Below, piece after piece: positions 1 to 6,545 of a stretch of DNA of 20,436 nt. The DNA is taken from the NCBI GenBank assembly GCA_051745265.1, contig JBNJDW010000006.1, positions 1-20,436 of the forward strand, written 5' to 3'. Source of the DNA: JBNJDW01 sp051745265. Lineage in GTDB: Bacteria > Pseudomonadota > Alphaproteobacteria > Micavibrionales > CSBR16-224. The position numbers and the translations under genes were made by a program. Numbering within the stretch: position 1 is the first letter of the stretch; each line of letters begins with the position of its first letter. The notes under the pieces were generated by a model that was not told where the DNA came from, searched no databases, and was given only the letters and a program-made list of their open reading frames with translations.

Positions 1-359
1 GGGAAGGCATCCAGCATATCGCCCTTGGTACCGATGATATTTATACGACCGTTATTGATATGACCCAAGACGGCGTTGAATTCCAAGCCACGCCTGATAC
101 TTATTTCGATAAGATTGATGAACGCCTGCCCGGTCATGGAGAGGACGTCAATCGCCTGCGTGACCTTAACATCCTGATTGATGGGGCGCCCACCGAAGGT
201 CAGGGCATCCTGTTGCAGATTTTCACCAAGGAAGTCATCGGCCCGATCTTTTTCGAAATCATCCAGCGCAAAGGCAATGAAGGCTTTGGCGAAGGTAATT
301 TTCAGGCGCTTTTTGAAAGCCTGGAAGAAGACCAGATTCGCCGCGGCGTTTTAAAATAA
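1..359 (+). CDS. hppD: 4-hydroxyphenylpyruvate dioxygenase, C-terminal part (5' end outside window)
   Basis: The open frame runs in from the left edge (codons from position 3), so the gene is cut and only about 118 C-terminal residues are seen. The enzyme converts 4-hydroxyphenylpyruvate to homogentisate in cytosolic tyrosine breakdown, using Fe(II) and O2. The visible part carries the second half of the C-terminal vicinal-oxygen-chelate domain: GIQHIAL, whose His is the second iron ligand, at the very start; LLQIFTK; and FFEIIQRKG with the Glu iron ligand 80 residues after that His, close to the family spacing. The tail GFGEGNFQALFES is also typical. The ATG at 60 is an internal Met, not the start, because conserved sequence lies before it. 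It is followed 39 bases later by fumarylacetoacetate hydrolase in the same pathway, presumably co-transcribed. Confidence 0.95.
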   Translation, partial: EGIQHIALGTDDIYTTVIDMTQDGVEFQATPDTYFDKIDERLPGHGEDVNRLRDLNILIDGAPTEGQGILLQIFTKEVIGPIFFEIIQRKGNEGFGEGNFQALFESLEEDQIRRGVLK

Positions 360-398
360 GCTAAAGTCTAAGACCATAGAAAAATAAGGAGACTCATT

Positions 399-1394
399 AT
401 GAAACTCGCCTCACTTAAACACGGACGTGACGGAAGACTGGTCATCGTCAGCAGTGACCTGACCAAAGCTGCCGAAGTCACCCATATCGCACCGACCTTA
501 CAATATGCGCTTGATAACTGGGCAGATGTTGAACCTGCATTGACAGAGGCCGCCGTCGCCCTTGAAAACGGTACAGGTGAAAGCTTTGCTTTTGACCCGA
601 AACAGGCGGCGTCCCCCCTGCCCCGTGCCTATCAGTGGGCTGATGGCAGTTCCTATGTCAATCATGTCGAACTGGTCCGCAAAGCCCGAGGCGCCGAAAT
701 GCCGGCAAGTTTCTGGGAAGATCCTTTGATGTATCAGGGGGGCTCTGACAACTTTATCGGCCCTTACGATGATATTGAACTGGCGGATGAAGCCTGGGGC
801 ATTGATTTTGAAGGTGAAATCGCGGTTATCACCGATGATGTACCCATGGGCGTCTCGCCAGAGGAAGCACGGCAGCATATTAAGCTTATAATGCTGGTCA
901 ATGATGTCTCCCTACGCGGTTTAACGGCCGGAGAACTTGCCAAAGGGTTTGGCTTTTTCCAGTCCAAGCCGTCCAGCGCCTTTTCGCCCGTCGCTGTCAC
1001 GCCTGAAGAACTGGGGGATAAATGGGATGGGGGGCGTGTTCACCTGCCACTGAACGTGACTTTTAACGGTACAAAATTCGGCAGCCCGGATGCCGGTTCT
1101 GATATGATCTTTGATTTTGCGACGCTCATTGCCCATGCCGCCAAAACACGGCCGCTCTGCGCCGGTACGATTGTGGGTTCAGGTACGGTATCAAATACCG
1201 ACCGCAGCAAGGGGTCGGCCTGCCTTGCCGAAAAACGTATGCTGGAAGTGGTCGAAAACGGCAAAGCTGAAACGCCCTTCATGCAGTTTGGTGATACCAT
1301 TCGTATCGAAATGCTTGATGATCAGGGCAAATCAATCTTTGGCGCTATTGATCAAAAGGTCGTCCAATATAACAGGAATCAGAAGGCCGCCTGA
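399..1394 (+). CDS. fahA: Fumarylacetoacetate hydrolase (fumarylacetoacetase)
   Basis: Last step of tyrosine/homogentisate breakdown: hydrolysis of fumarylacetoacetate to fumarate and acetoacetate in the cytosol. The protein has 331 residues, the length of the bacterial single-chain form. Residues Glu138 and Glu140 (in DFEGEIAVI) and Asp169 (in MLVNDVSLRG) match the metal ligands of the FAH fold, and Asp82 with His89 have the same seven-residue spacing as the Asp ligand and catalytic His of the mammalian enzyme. The start ATG follows AAGGAG at good distance. It sits between hppD and maiA, which supports true fumarylacetoacetase activity over the many other FAH-family reactions. Function is inferred from family and neighbourhood; the family identity itself is very secure. 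Confidence 0.95.
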   Translation: MKLASLKHGRDGRLVIVSSDLTKAAEVTHIAPTLQYALDNWADVEPALTEAAVALENGTGESFAFDPKQAASPLPRAYQWADGSSYVNHVELVRKARGAEMPASFWEDPLMYQGGSDNFIGPYDDIELADEAWGIDFEGEIAVITDDVPMGVSPEEARQHIKLIMLVNDVSLRGLTAGELAKGFGFFQSKPSSAFSPVAVTPEELGDKWDGGRVHLPLNVTFNGTKFGSPDAGSDMIFDFATLIAHAAKTRPLCAGTIVGSGTVSNTDRSKGSACLAEKRMLEVVENGKAETPFMQFGDTIRIEMLDDQGKSIFGAIDQKVVQYNRNQKAA

Positions 1395-1441
1395 TTCTTT
1401 TACCGGAAAGCTGCAAATTCATTTTTCGAAAAGTATTTTAG

Positions 1442-1450
1442 TGCTATACT
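1442..1450 (+). promoter_or_regulatory. Candidate extended -10 promoter element in front of maiA
   Basis: TGCTATACT is a near-perfect extended -10 box (TGn plus TATACT). It lies in the 65-base fahA-maiA gap with its end only nine bases before the maiA ATG. A -35 at 17-base spacing (tttttc at 1422) is poor, as is common for extended -10 promoters. If used, transcription would start at about the maiA start codon and give a leaderless or nearly leaderless mRNA. Sequence match only. Confidence 0.4.
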
Positions 1451-1459
1451 GAAGATATC

Positions 1460-2152
1460 ATGAGCAATTATAAACTATATAGCTATTGGAGGTCATCGAC
1501 CTCTTACCGGATCCGGATCGCGCTCCACTATAAAGAAGTGGATTTTGAAACAATCCCCGTCCACCTGATCAATAATGGTGGGGAGCAAAACGCCCCGGAA
1601 TACAAGGGATTGAACCCAATGGCTTCCGTACCGACGCTGGTTGACGGTGACTTTACCCTGACCCAGTCCGGCGCGATTTTAGAATATATCGAGGATAAAT
1701 ATCCCCGTCCGCCGCTGTTGCCCGAGGACCCGCAGGCCCGGGCCTTTGTCCGTCAAATCGTAAACCTGATTTCTTGTGATATTCATCCTTTGAACAATCT
1801 GCGTGTTCTGACCACCCTGACCAATGAATTCGGCCTGAATCAGGCACAAAAGACCCAGTGGTATAAAAAATGGATTGAACAGGGCTTTACCGCGCTGGAA
1901 AAAATGATCAGCGATTCAGCATTTTACAGCACAGGCAGCCCCTACAGCACCGGTGAAGAAATTACCTTTGCCGAAATCTGTCTGATTCCGCAGGTTTATA
2001 ATGCACGCAGATTTGAAATCGATATGGATGCCTATCCAATCTTAACAAAAATCGAACAGAATTGCCTGCTTCACCCGGCATTTACCGAGGCCGGTCCTGA
2101 ACTGCAACCCGACACGCCTGAAGATCAACGACCTATGTTTTTGAGGGATTAA
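1460..2152 (+). CDS. maiA: Maleylacetoacetate isomerase (zeta-class glutathione S-transferase)
   Basis: Converts maleylacetoacetate to fumarylacetoacetate with glutathione, between homogentisate dioxygenase and FahA. The 230 residues begin with a thioredoxin-like GST domain: the zeta signature appears as RSSTSYRIRIAL (the classical Cys of SSCS is Thr, a position that varies in bacterial members), then NPMASVPTL and QSGAILEYIED for glutathione binding. The helical C-terminal domain has CDIHPLNNLRVL, diagnostic of this enzyme. It is some 15 residues longer than most homologues because of a charged tail. No clear Shine-Dalgarno precedes the ATG; a -10-like box lies just upstream. phhA starts on the base after its stop codon, so the two are translationally linked. 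Confidence 0.95.
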   Translation: MSNYKLYSYWRSSTSYRIRIALHYKEVDFETIPVHLINNGGEQNAPEYKGLNPMASVPTLVDGDFTLTQSGAILEYIEDKYPRPPLLPEDPQARAFVRQIVNLISCDIHPLNNLRVLTTLTNEFGLNQAQKTQWYKKWIEQGFTALEKMISDSAFYSTGSPYSTGEEITFAEICLIPQVYNARRFEIDMDAYPILTKIEQNCLLHPAFTEAGPELQPDTPEDQRPMFLRD

Positions 2153-3100
2153 ATGGATGACCATCCAAATAACAATGACCTGAGCAATGGTATTGAATTT
2201 TCCGAATACTATACCCCGCTGGGTGACTGGCAGCCCGGTGATCTTGAATATTTCACTATTGATCAGAACTGGGCAGGCTATACAGCTGAAAACCATGACA
2301 TGTGGCAGCATCTGTTCAAACGTCAGAAAGAAGTACTGCCGGGCCGGGCCATTGATATGTTTATGGACTCGCTATCGACCCTTGGCATCACTGAAGACCG
2401 TATCCCTAAAATTGAAGAAATAAACGAAATCCTGTTAAAACGCACCGGCTGGGAAGTCGTCTGTGTGCCCGGTCTTATTCCGTATGAACCTTTCTTTGAA
2501 CTGCTGGCCAACCGCAAATTCCCGGCCGGGCAGTTTATCCGCACGCCAGAGAATATGGATTATATTCAGGAGCCCGATATTTTCCATGATGTCTTCGGTC
2601 ATGTGCCGTTATTGGCCGATCCGACCTTTGCCGATTACGTGGAAGCGTTCGGCCATGGCGGCGTTAAGGCGACCGGCCTTGATGCGGTCGAGGAAATTTT
2701 CCGGCTGTATTGGTTTACCGTCGAATTCGGCCTGATCCGGCAGGATGATAAAACACGCATTTATGGTGCCGGTATTTTATCGTCACCGACAGAATCGGTC
2801 TTCTGCCTTGAAAGCGATTCTCCGCATCACGTAAAATTTGATGTTAAGCGGATTATGCGCACGCATAATCATATTGATGACTTTCAGGAAAACTATTTTG
2901 TTATCGACAGTTTTAAAGAATTATTCGACAACACTGCAAAGCCTGATTTCACGCCTTATTACAAAGAAATAAAGCAAAAACCATTGATCATGCCCGGTGA
3001 AATCATACCGGAAGATACCGTGCTGAAAAAAGGCACTCAGGAATATGCCAAGATTGCAGATGAAAAACGTAAAGCCAAAGCGGCAATTGATCACAGTTAG
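2153..3100 (+). CDS. phhA: Phenylalanine 4-hydroxylase
   Basis: Hydroxylates phenylalanine to tyrosine with O2, tetrahydropterin and non-haem iron, feeding the tyrosine pathway encoded just upstream. The 315-residue protein is the single-domain bacterial type without the regulatory ACT domain of animal enzymes. The 2-His-1-Glu facial triad is visible as His145 and His150 (in FHDVFGHVP) and Glu191 (in YWFTVEFGL), with the same 5 and 41 residue spacings as the Chromobacterium enzyme. The ATG directly follows the maiA TAA, and GAGG lies inside the maiA end. Usually a pterin carbinolamine dehydratase (phhB) is near; none is seen here. The C-terminal 30 residues are a Lys-rich tail. Confidence 0.96.
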   Translation: MDDHPNNNDLSNGIEFSEYYTPLGDWQPGDLEYFTIDQNWAGYTAENHDMWQHLFKRQKEVLPGRAIDMFMDSLSTLGITEDRIPKIEEINEILLKRTGWEVVCVPGLIPYEPFFELLANRKFPAGQFIRTPENMDYIQEPDIFHDVFGHVPLLADPTFADYVEAFGHGGVKATGLDAVEEIFRLYWFTVEFGLIRQDDKTRIYGAGILSSPTESVFCLESDSPHHVKFDVKRIMRTHNHIDDFQENYFVIDSFKELFDNTAKPDFTPYYKEIKQKPLIMPGEIIPEDTVLKKGTQEYAKIADEKRKAKAAIDHS

Positions 3101-3121
3101 AAACTGGAGAAATACCGCTTA

Positions 3122-3652
3122 TTATCTTTGTTCTTCCTGTAAATTGCTCCAGATTTCCTGATATGGCTGTTCCAGAATATCCGGTGTAAGCACGCGAACC
3201 TGCCAGTCACCGGCTTCGATTTCTGCTTCCAACTGTCCGATGCCCCAGCTGGCGTAACCGGATAAGAACAGATCAGCCTCTGATCGGTCATAATGCGGAT
3301 CAGGCGCGACCGTGTAGAGCCCTGTCTCAGCAACAGGCTTTGCCTCTGCGCTGTTATTATGCGTCAAAATATGCACGTCATCAGGCGCCAGAGGGCCACC
3401 CCAGCGACGGTAATCACCATCCTCCGAGTCAGAAAGCGGCCGGTTCAGCACGTAGCCTCTGGCCATCAAAGGATTGTGTTCGGTAATCAGCACAACTGTT
3501 TTTTGAAAATTCGGATCATTGAGCTGCGGGGACGCCATCAGCACATGTCCTGCCAGCCCATCATAGTTTCTGATCCAGCCCGGAACAGACAACATAAATC
3601 CGGCAAGAACAAGCAAAAGAATACCAGTAACAGGGATATTGTACTTTTTCAT
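3122..3652 (-). CDS. YqgE/AlgH (UPF0301) family protein with an N-terminal membrane anchor
   Basis: Family of unknown biochemical role; YqgE/AlgH proteins are normally soluble and about 185 residues. This 176-residue version starts with MKKYN and a hydrophobic stretch (about residues 8-25) that looks like an uncleaved signal or single membrane helix; there is no lipobox Cys. Family motifs follow: LAGHVLMASPQLNDPNF (33-49), TEHN (57-60), GYVLNRP (66-72), WGGPLAPDD (84-92), and SGYASWGIGQLEAEI (131-145). The stretch between NRP and GGP is shorter than usual, so the fold is compacted. The gene ends 21 bases from the convergent phhA stop with no hairpin between. The Shine-Dalgarno is weak (AAGG 14 bases before ATG). 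Membership is clear; the location outside the cytosol is inferred. Confidence 0.85.
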   Translation of the reverse strand: MKKYNIPVTGILLLVLAGFMLSVPGWIRNYDGLAGHVLMASPQLNDPNFQKTVVLITEHNPLMARGYVLNRPLSDSEDGDYRRWGGPLAPDDVHILTHNNSAEAKPVAETGLYTVAPDPHYDRSEADLFLSGYASWGIGQLEAEIEAGDWQVRVLTPDILEQPYQEIWSNLQEEQR

Positions 3653-3698
3653 TTAAAAACAGTGCCTTATATTATTTACGCCATCTATTTTTCATATA

Positions 3699-3727
3699 TT
3701 GTTAAGCATTATCCGTTATCCTATATA
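3699..3727 (+). promoter_or_regulatory. Candidate sigma-70-type promoter for the 3754 lipoprotein gene
   Basis: TTGTTA at 3699-3704 and TATATA at 3722-3727 are separated by 17 bases in the divergent gap between the YqgE-like gene and the lipoprotein gene. A purine-rich AGGAAGGAAAAGG (3728-3740) follows and can act as ribosome binding site, though 14 or more bases from the ATG. Sequence match only. Confidence 0.4.
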
Positions 3728-3753
3728 GGAAGGAAAAGGTTAAAAAATAACAA

Positions 3754-4335
3754 ATGATACATGGAAAAACAGATATATCAGTTACGGCCGAATATAATCT
3801 GAAATCCTATTTCAGACAAGCCGGGGCTTTATTCATGCTTATGGCCCTTTCCTTTGCTTTGATATCCTGCATGCCGATGAAAGACGAAGAAATCAATATC
3901 GAGCTTTTTGAAAGCAAGGAAGACATGAAAACCAAAACAGCCAGTCTGCAACGCGGTATGACGAAAGCAGCGGTCCTTGAAGAGCTGAATGTGCCTTATT
4001 CAAAGTTTGACGCCATGGACACACAGGAAATCCAGGCCGCTGTCTACGGTAATTCACAGGTTCAGGGCAGCCCGGAACAGCTTGAGATATTCAGCCGCCG
4101 TCTTATGGCTTACGAAGGATTAACCCTGCCCTACCGAAACATAGAAAGCGCCGGCTCTATTGGCTTTGGTAAAATGCAAATTGACAAAACCGGCCATGAT
4201 CTTCAGCTGGTCCTTATTTTTGAACAGGATAAATTGCTCAAAGCCTCAATTATCGGCAACGAAGATCTTAAACTTTCCGAAGATCAGTATATTTGGAATA
4301 CATTGCTCAAATCCGGTGTCGGCCGCGTACTTTAA
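3754..4335 (+). CDS. Putative lipoprotein of unknown function, weakly BamE/SmpA-like
   Basis: I do not recognise this 193-residue protein. Residues 25-39 form a hydrophobic segment ending in the lipobox LISC, giving a probable lipid-modified Cys39; the cytoplasmic n-region before it (24 residues) is unusually long. The first possible ATG in frame is used since a stop lies two codons before; Met28 and Met30 are alternative starts that would leave almost no n-region. After the Cys there is an acidic linker and then LQRGMTKAAVLEELNVPYSK (65-84), which recalls the start of the SmpA/OmlA (BamE) fold where a G-x-T helix leads to a Gly-x-Pro turn. The rest is polar with short beta-like segments (LQLVLIFEQDKLLKASII). 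It lies 93 bases before atpI, same strand. A surface or periplasmic accessory role is possible but unproven. Confidence 0.75.
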   Translation: MIHGKTDISVTAEYNLKSYFRQAGALFMLMALSFALISCMPMKDEEINIELFESKEDMKTKTASLQRGMTKAAVLEELNVPYSKFDAMDTQEIQAAVYGNSQVQGSPEQLEIFSRRLMAYEGLTLPYRNIESAGSIGFGKMQIDKTGHDLQLVLIFEQDKLLKASIIGNEDLKLSEDQYIWNTLLKSGVGRVL

Positions 4336-4361
4336 GCATCTTTGATTCCCCCTTCCTGTCA

Positions 4362-4390
4362 TTGACTTCATCGCCATAAGTTCCTAAGTT
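4362..4390 (+). promoter_or_regulatory. Weak candidate promoter ahead of the Fo operon
   Basis: The 93-base gap before atpI holds TTGACT (4362-4367), five of six bases of a -35 box. At 17 bases follows only TAAGTT (4385-4390), a poor -10. An A/T-rich TATTAT (4395-4400) lies too far away (27 bases). A promoter for atpI-B-E-b'-b is expected somewhere here, but the exact site cannot be called. Confidence 0.25.
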
Positions 4391-4428
4391 TACTTATTAT
4401 TCTTTGAAACTGCAAAGGCGATTTCCGT

Positions 4429-4857
4429 ATGAATGATTCAGAAAAAAGTCTGAAAGAACGCATAGCCGCTGCAAAAGCGCGCCATGACGATGACCCGACA
4501 AATGATCCGGGTTATGACCCCAATGCTGAAAGCAACGGGTCCGCCATGGGCCAGGCCATGCGCGTGGGGATTGAGCTGGTCGCAGCCGTTGGCGTTGGTA
4601 CCTTTATGGGCTATTGGCTGGATCAATGGCTCGGCACCGCGCCCTTTGGTATGATCATATTATTTTTTCTGGGCTTTGCTGCCGGGTTTCTTAACATCTG
4701 GCGGGCTCAAAGCGGCACGTATCATCAGACCGGAACGGCAGGATGGGTGGACCCGCCCGAGGCAAGATCAAAAACCCCATCAAATGACCCTGCCAAAGGG
4801 TTGACAACCCCCTCGAAAGATGGTCAAAAAGAGCCGGATAAGAATCAAAATGACTAG
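4429..4857 (+). CDS. atpI: ATP synthase protein I (AtpI/AtpZ family), Fo assembly factor
   Basis: Small membrane protein thought to help c-ring assembly or Mg2+ supply for the ATP synthase. The 142 residues comprise a charged, Asp/Lys-rich N-terminus (1-38), two membrane helices at about 46-64 and 71-90 joined by the family turn GYWLDQWLGTAPFG, where the Gly-Tyr-x-x-Asp motif is characteristic, and then a soluble Lys/Pro/Asp-rich tail of about 50 residues, longer than in many homologues. It is the first gene of the Fo operon, with atpB starting 16 bases after its stop. The Shine-Dalgarno is weak (AAAGG about 12 bases from ATG). Confidence 0.9.
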   Translation: MNDSEKSLKERIAAAKARHDDDPTNDPGYDPNAESNGSAMGQAMRVGIELVAAVGVGTFMGYWLDQWLGTAPFGMIILFFLGFAAGFLNIWRAQSGTYHQTGTAGWVDPPEARSKTPSNDPAKGLTTPSKDGQKEPDKNQND

Positions 4858-4873
4858 CCTTTGAGAGGGAATC

Positions 4874-5599
4874 GTGGCCGGACCTTTAGAGCAATTTGAA
4901 ATCGTCAAATACATTCCGATTGAATTTGCGGGTTATGACCTGTCTTTTACCAATTCGGCGCTGTGGATGGGCCTGGCGGTTATGACCACCACCCTGCTGC
5001 TGGTCTCAACGATGCGTAACCGGCAACTGGTTCCGGGTCGCTGGCAAAATGTCGGTGAGATTGTTTATGAATTCATCTCACGTATGGTCTCCGATACAAT
5101 CGGCAATGAAGGCCGCAAATATTTCCCTTTTGTCTTTTCAATCTTCATGATTGTGTTGATGGGTAATCTTTTGGGCCTTGTTCCCTATTCCTTTACCTAT
5201 ACCAGCCATATTGTTGTAACAGGGGTTCTGGCATTGATTGTCTTTGTCGGGGCCACCGCTATCGGTTTTATCAAACACGGTTTTCATTTTATCAGCCTGT
5301 TTGTCCCCAAGGGGCTGCCGATTTTCATTCTGCCGCTCGTCTTTATGATTGAGCTTATATCCTATTTGTCACGGCCTCTCAGCCTTTCTGTTCGTCTATT
5401 TGCCAATATGATGGCCGGTCACACGATGATTAAGATTTTCGCGGGTTTCTGTGTATCGCTGGGCGCTGTTGCCGGTGTGTTGCCGATGCTTTTGAATGTC
5501 GCCCTGATCGGCTTTGAAGTTCTGGTCGCCTTTATTCAGGCTTATGTTTTCGCAATTCTGACCTGCGTTTATCTAAAAGATGGGATCAAACTGCACTAA
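4874..5599 (+). CDS. atpB: ATP synthase Fo subunit a
   Basis: Stator subunit that forms the two proton half-channels against the c-ring in the inner membrane. 241 residues with five to six hydrophobic helices. The essential arginine is Arg174 in RPLSLSVRLFANMMAGH, and the following helix carries Glu215 and Gln222 in the conserved FEVLVAFIQAYVFAIL segment. The start is GTG, chosen because GAGAGGGA sits six bases before it and the N-terminus MAGPLEQFEI fits alphaproteobacterial homologues. It is second in the Fo operon. Confidence 0.97.
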   Translation: MAGPLEQFEIVKYIPIEFAGYDLSFTNSALWMGLAVMTTTLLLVSTMRNRQLVPGRWQNVGEIVYEFISRMVSDTIGNEGRKYFPFVFSIFMIVLMGNLLGLVPYSFTYTSHIVVTGVLALIVFVGATAIGFIKHGFHFISLFVPKGLPIFILPLVFMIELISYLSRPLSLSVRLFANMMAGHTMIKIFAGFCVSLGAVAGVLPMLLNVALIGFEVLVAFIQAYVFAILTCVYLKDGIKLH

Positions 5600-5655
5600 A
5601 AAATTCGAAATTAGGTCTATACGTGAAGCGTCAGTTTCGCTATAAGGCAGCTAGG

Positions 5656-5697
5656 GTTTAAGTTTAACGTTTAACTAAGTAAAAAAAGGAAGAGAAA
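5656..5697 (+). promoter_or_regulatory. A/T-rich leader with GTTTAA repeats and strong Shine-Dalgarno before atpE
   Basis: The 98-base atpB-atpE gap is the largest inside the operon. Its 3' half has three GTTTAA copies (5656, 5662, 5669), an A/T-rich stretch and AGGAAGAG just before the ATG. In E. coli a U-rich segment upstream of the atpE Shine-Dalgarno boosts translation so that the c subunit, needed in 10 or more copies, is made in excess. The location and composition here are analogous; the function is inferred. Confidence 0.4.
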
Positions 5698-5922
5698 ATG
5701 GAAGTTGAGTCTATGAAATTACTGGCAGCAGCCATCGCTGTATTCCCGCTTTTTGGGGTTGGTATTGCTCTGGGTAATCTTTTTGGCAGCATTATTTCAG
5801 CAATCGGACGTAACCCGTCTGTTGCCGGTGAAGTTAAAGGCGTTGGTCTTCTGTACTTCGCTCTGATCGAGGCCGTTGCTCTGTTCGCGCTTTTGATCTC
5901 CTTCATTATCCTGTTCAACTAA
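5698..5922 (+). CDS. atpE: ATP synthase Fo subunit c (proteolipid)
   Basis: The 74-residue hairpin that forms the rotating c-ring. Helix 1 (about 8-30) is Gly/Ala-rich; the polar loop is GRNPS (37-41), equivalent to the Arg-Gln-Pro loop of E. coli; helix 2 carries the ion-binding carboxylate Glu58 in YFALIEAVALF. Helix 1 lacks the Gln, and helix 2 the Glu-Ser/Thr neighbour, typical of sodium-binding rings, so proton use is inferred. The length matches alphaproteobacterial c subunits exactly. The Shine-Dalgarno AGGAAGAG is among the best in the window, as expected for the most abundant Fo subunit. Confidence 0.97.
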   Translation: MEVESMKLLAAAIAVFPLFGVGIALGNLFGSIISAIGRNPSVAGEVKGVGLLYFALIEAVALFALLISFIILFN

Positions 5923-5936
5923 GAAACAGAAAAATA

Positions 5937-6545
5937 ATGACCAGAACACTTCGACATAAAATGTATCAGGTTACGGGAAGCCTCGGCTTAATCGCCATGG
6001 GTTTCCCTGCCCTGGCAGCACCGGATGTAGATGTCCCGGAAGCGCAAAGCGGTTTGCCGCAGCTGGACGTCTCAACCTTTTCAAGTCAGATTTTCTGGCT
6101 GATTATCGCCTTTCTGCTGCTTTATGCATTAATGTCGAAGCTGGCCTTGCCGCGCGTCAGCGAGATCCTCGAATTACGGGAATCAGATATCAACAACAAT
6201 CTGACCCGTGCCGAGACCTTGCAAAAAGAGATGGAAGAGATCAAAGCCTCTTACGAAGACGCTCTGGCCGAGGCGCATGCCGAGGCGCAGGATGTTATGA
6301 ATAAGATTGCGGACAACACCTCCGAAAAGGTGACCGAAAAACACACAGCCTTTTCTGAAGATGCCCGCAAACGGCTTTTGAAATCAGAAGAAAACATCAA
6401 TCAGGCCAAAAATGAAGTTCTGAAGTCTATGGAAGATATCGCCGCTGATATTACCCGCGACGGCCTGAAAAAGGTTGCCGGTGTCACAATCAAGCAAGGC
6501 GATGCATTAAAGGCTGTTCAAAAACAGCTTAAGGAGGCCTCCTGA
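5937..6545 (+). CDS. atpF': ATP synthase Fo subunit b' (second b-type stalk subunit) with signal-like N-terminal extension
   Basis: Peripheral-stalk subunit pairing with subunit b. The core begins at GLPQLDVSTFSSQIFWLI (39-56), the standard b' N-terminus, followed by a membrane helix (about 52-67) and a long Glu/Lys/Ala coiled coil to residue 202. Before the core there are about 38 additional residues: basic MTRTLRHK, a hydrophobic run and ALAAP, resembling a cleavable signal peptide. The only other in-frame Met codons before the core are 9 and 21, so the extension cannot be removed by choosing another start. No obvious Shine-Dalgarno is seen. Its TGA overlaps the atpF ATG by one base, so the two b subunits are translationally coupled. 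Confidence 0.93.
   Translation: MTRTLRHKMYQVTGSLGLIAMGFPALAAPDVDVPEAQSGLPQLDVSTFSSQIFWLIIAFLLLYALMSKLALPRVSEILELRESDINNNLTRAETLQKEMEEIKASYEDALAEAHAEAQDVMNKIADNTSEKVTEKHTAFSEDARKRLLKSEENINQAKNEVLKSMEDIAADITRDGLKKVAGVTIKQGDALKAVQKQLKEAS
6531..6543 (+). promoter_or_regulatory. Perfect Shine-Dalgarno of atpF inside a 12-base palindrome
   Basis: AAGGAGG (6531-6537) ends seven bases before the atpF ATG. The bases 6532-6543, AGGAGGCCTCCT, are a perfect palindrome lying across the end of the b' gene. A hairpin would have only four base pairs, so strong masking is unlikely; ribosomes finishing b' would in any case pass through it. Confidence 0.7.

Noticed and set aside
1484..1520. Cys to Thr change in the SSCS motif of maleylacetoacetate isomerase as sign of lost function
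   Set aside because: This position varies in bacterial members and all other motifs, including CDIHPLNNLRVL, are intact.
3101..3121. Terminator between convergent phhA and the YqgE-like gene
   Set aside because: The 21-base gap contains no inverted repeat or T-run.
3293..3757. 154-codon open frame antisense to the YqgE-like gene
   Set aside because: The minus-strand frame carries clear family motifs; the plus-strand product has none.
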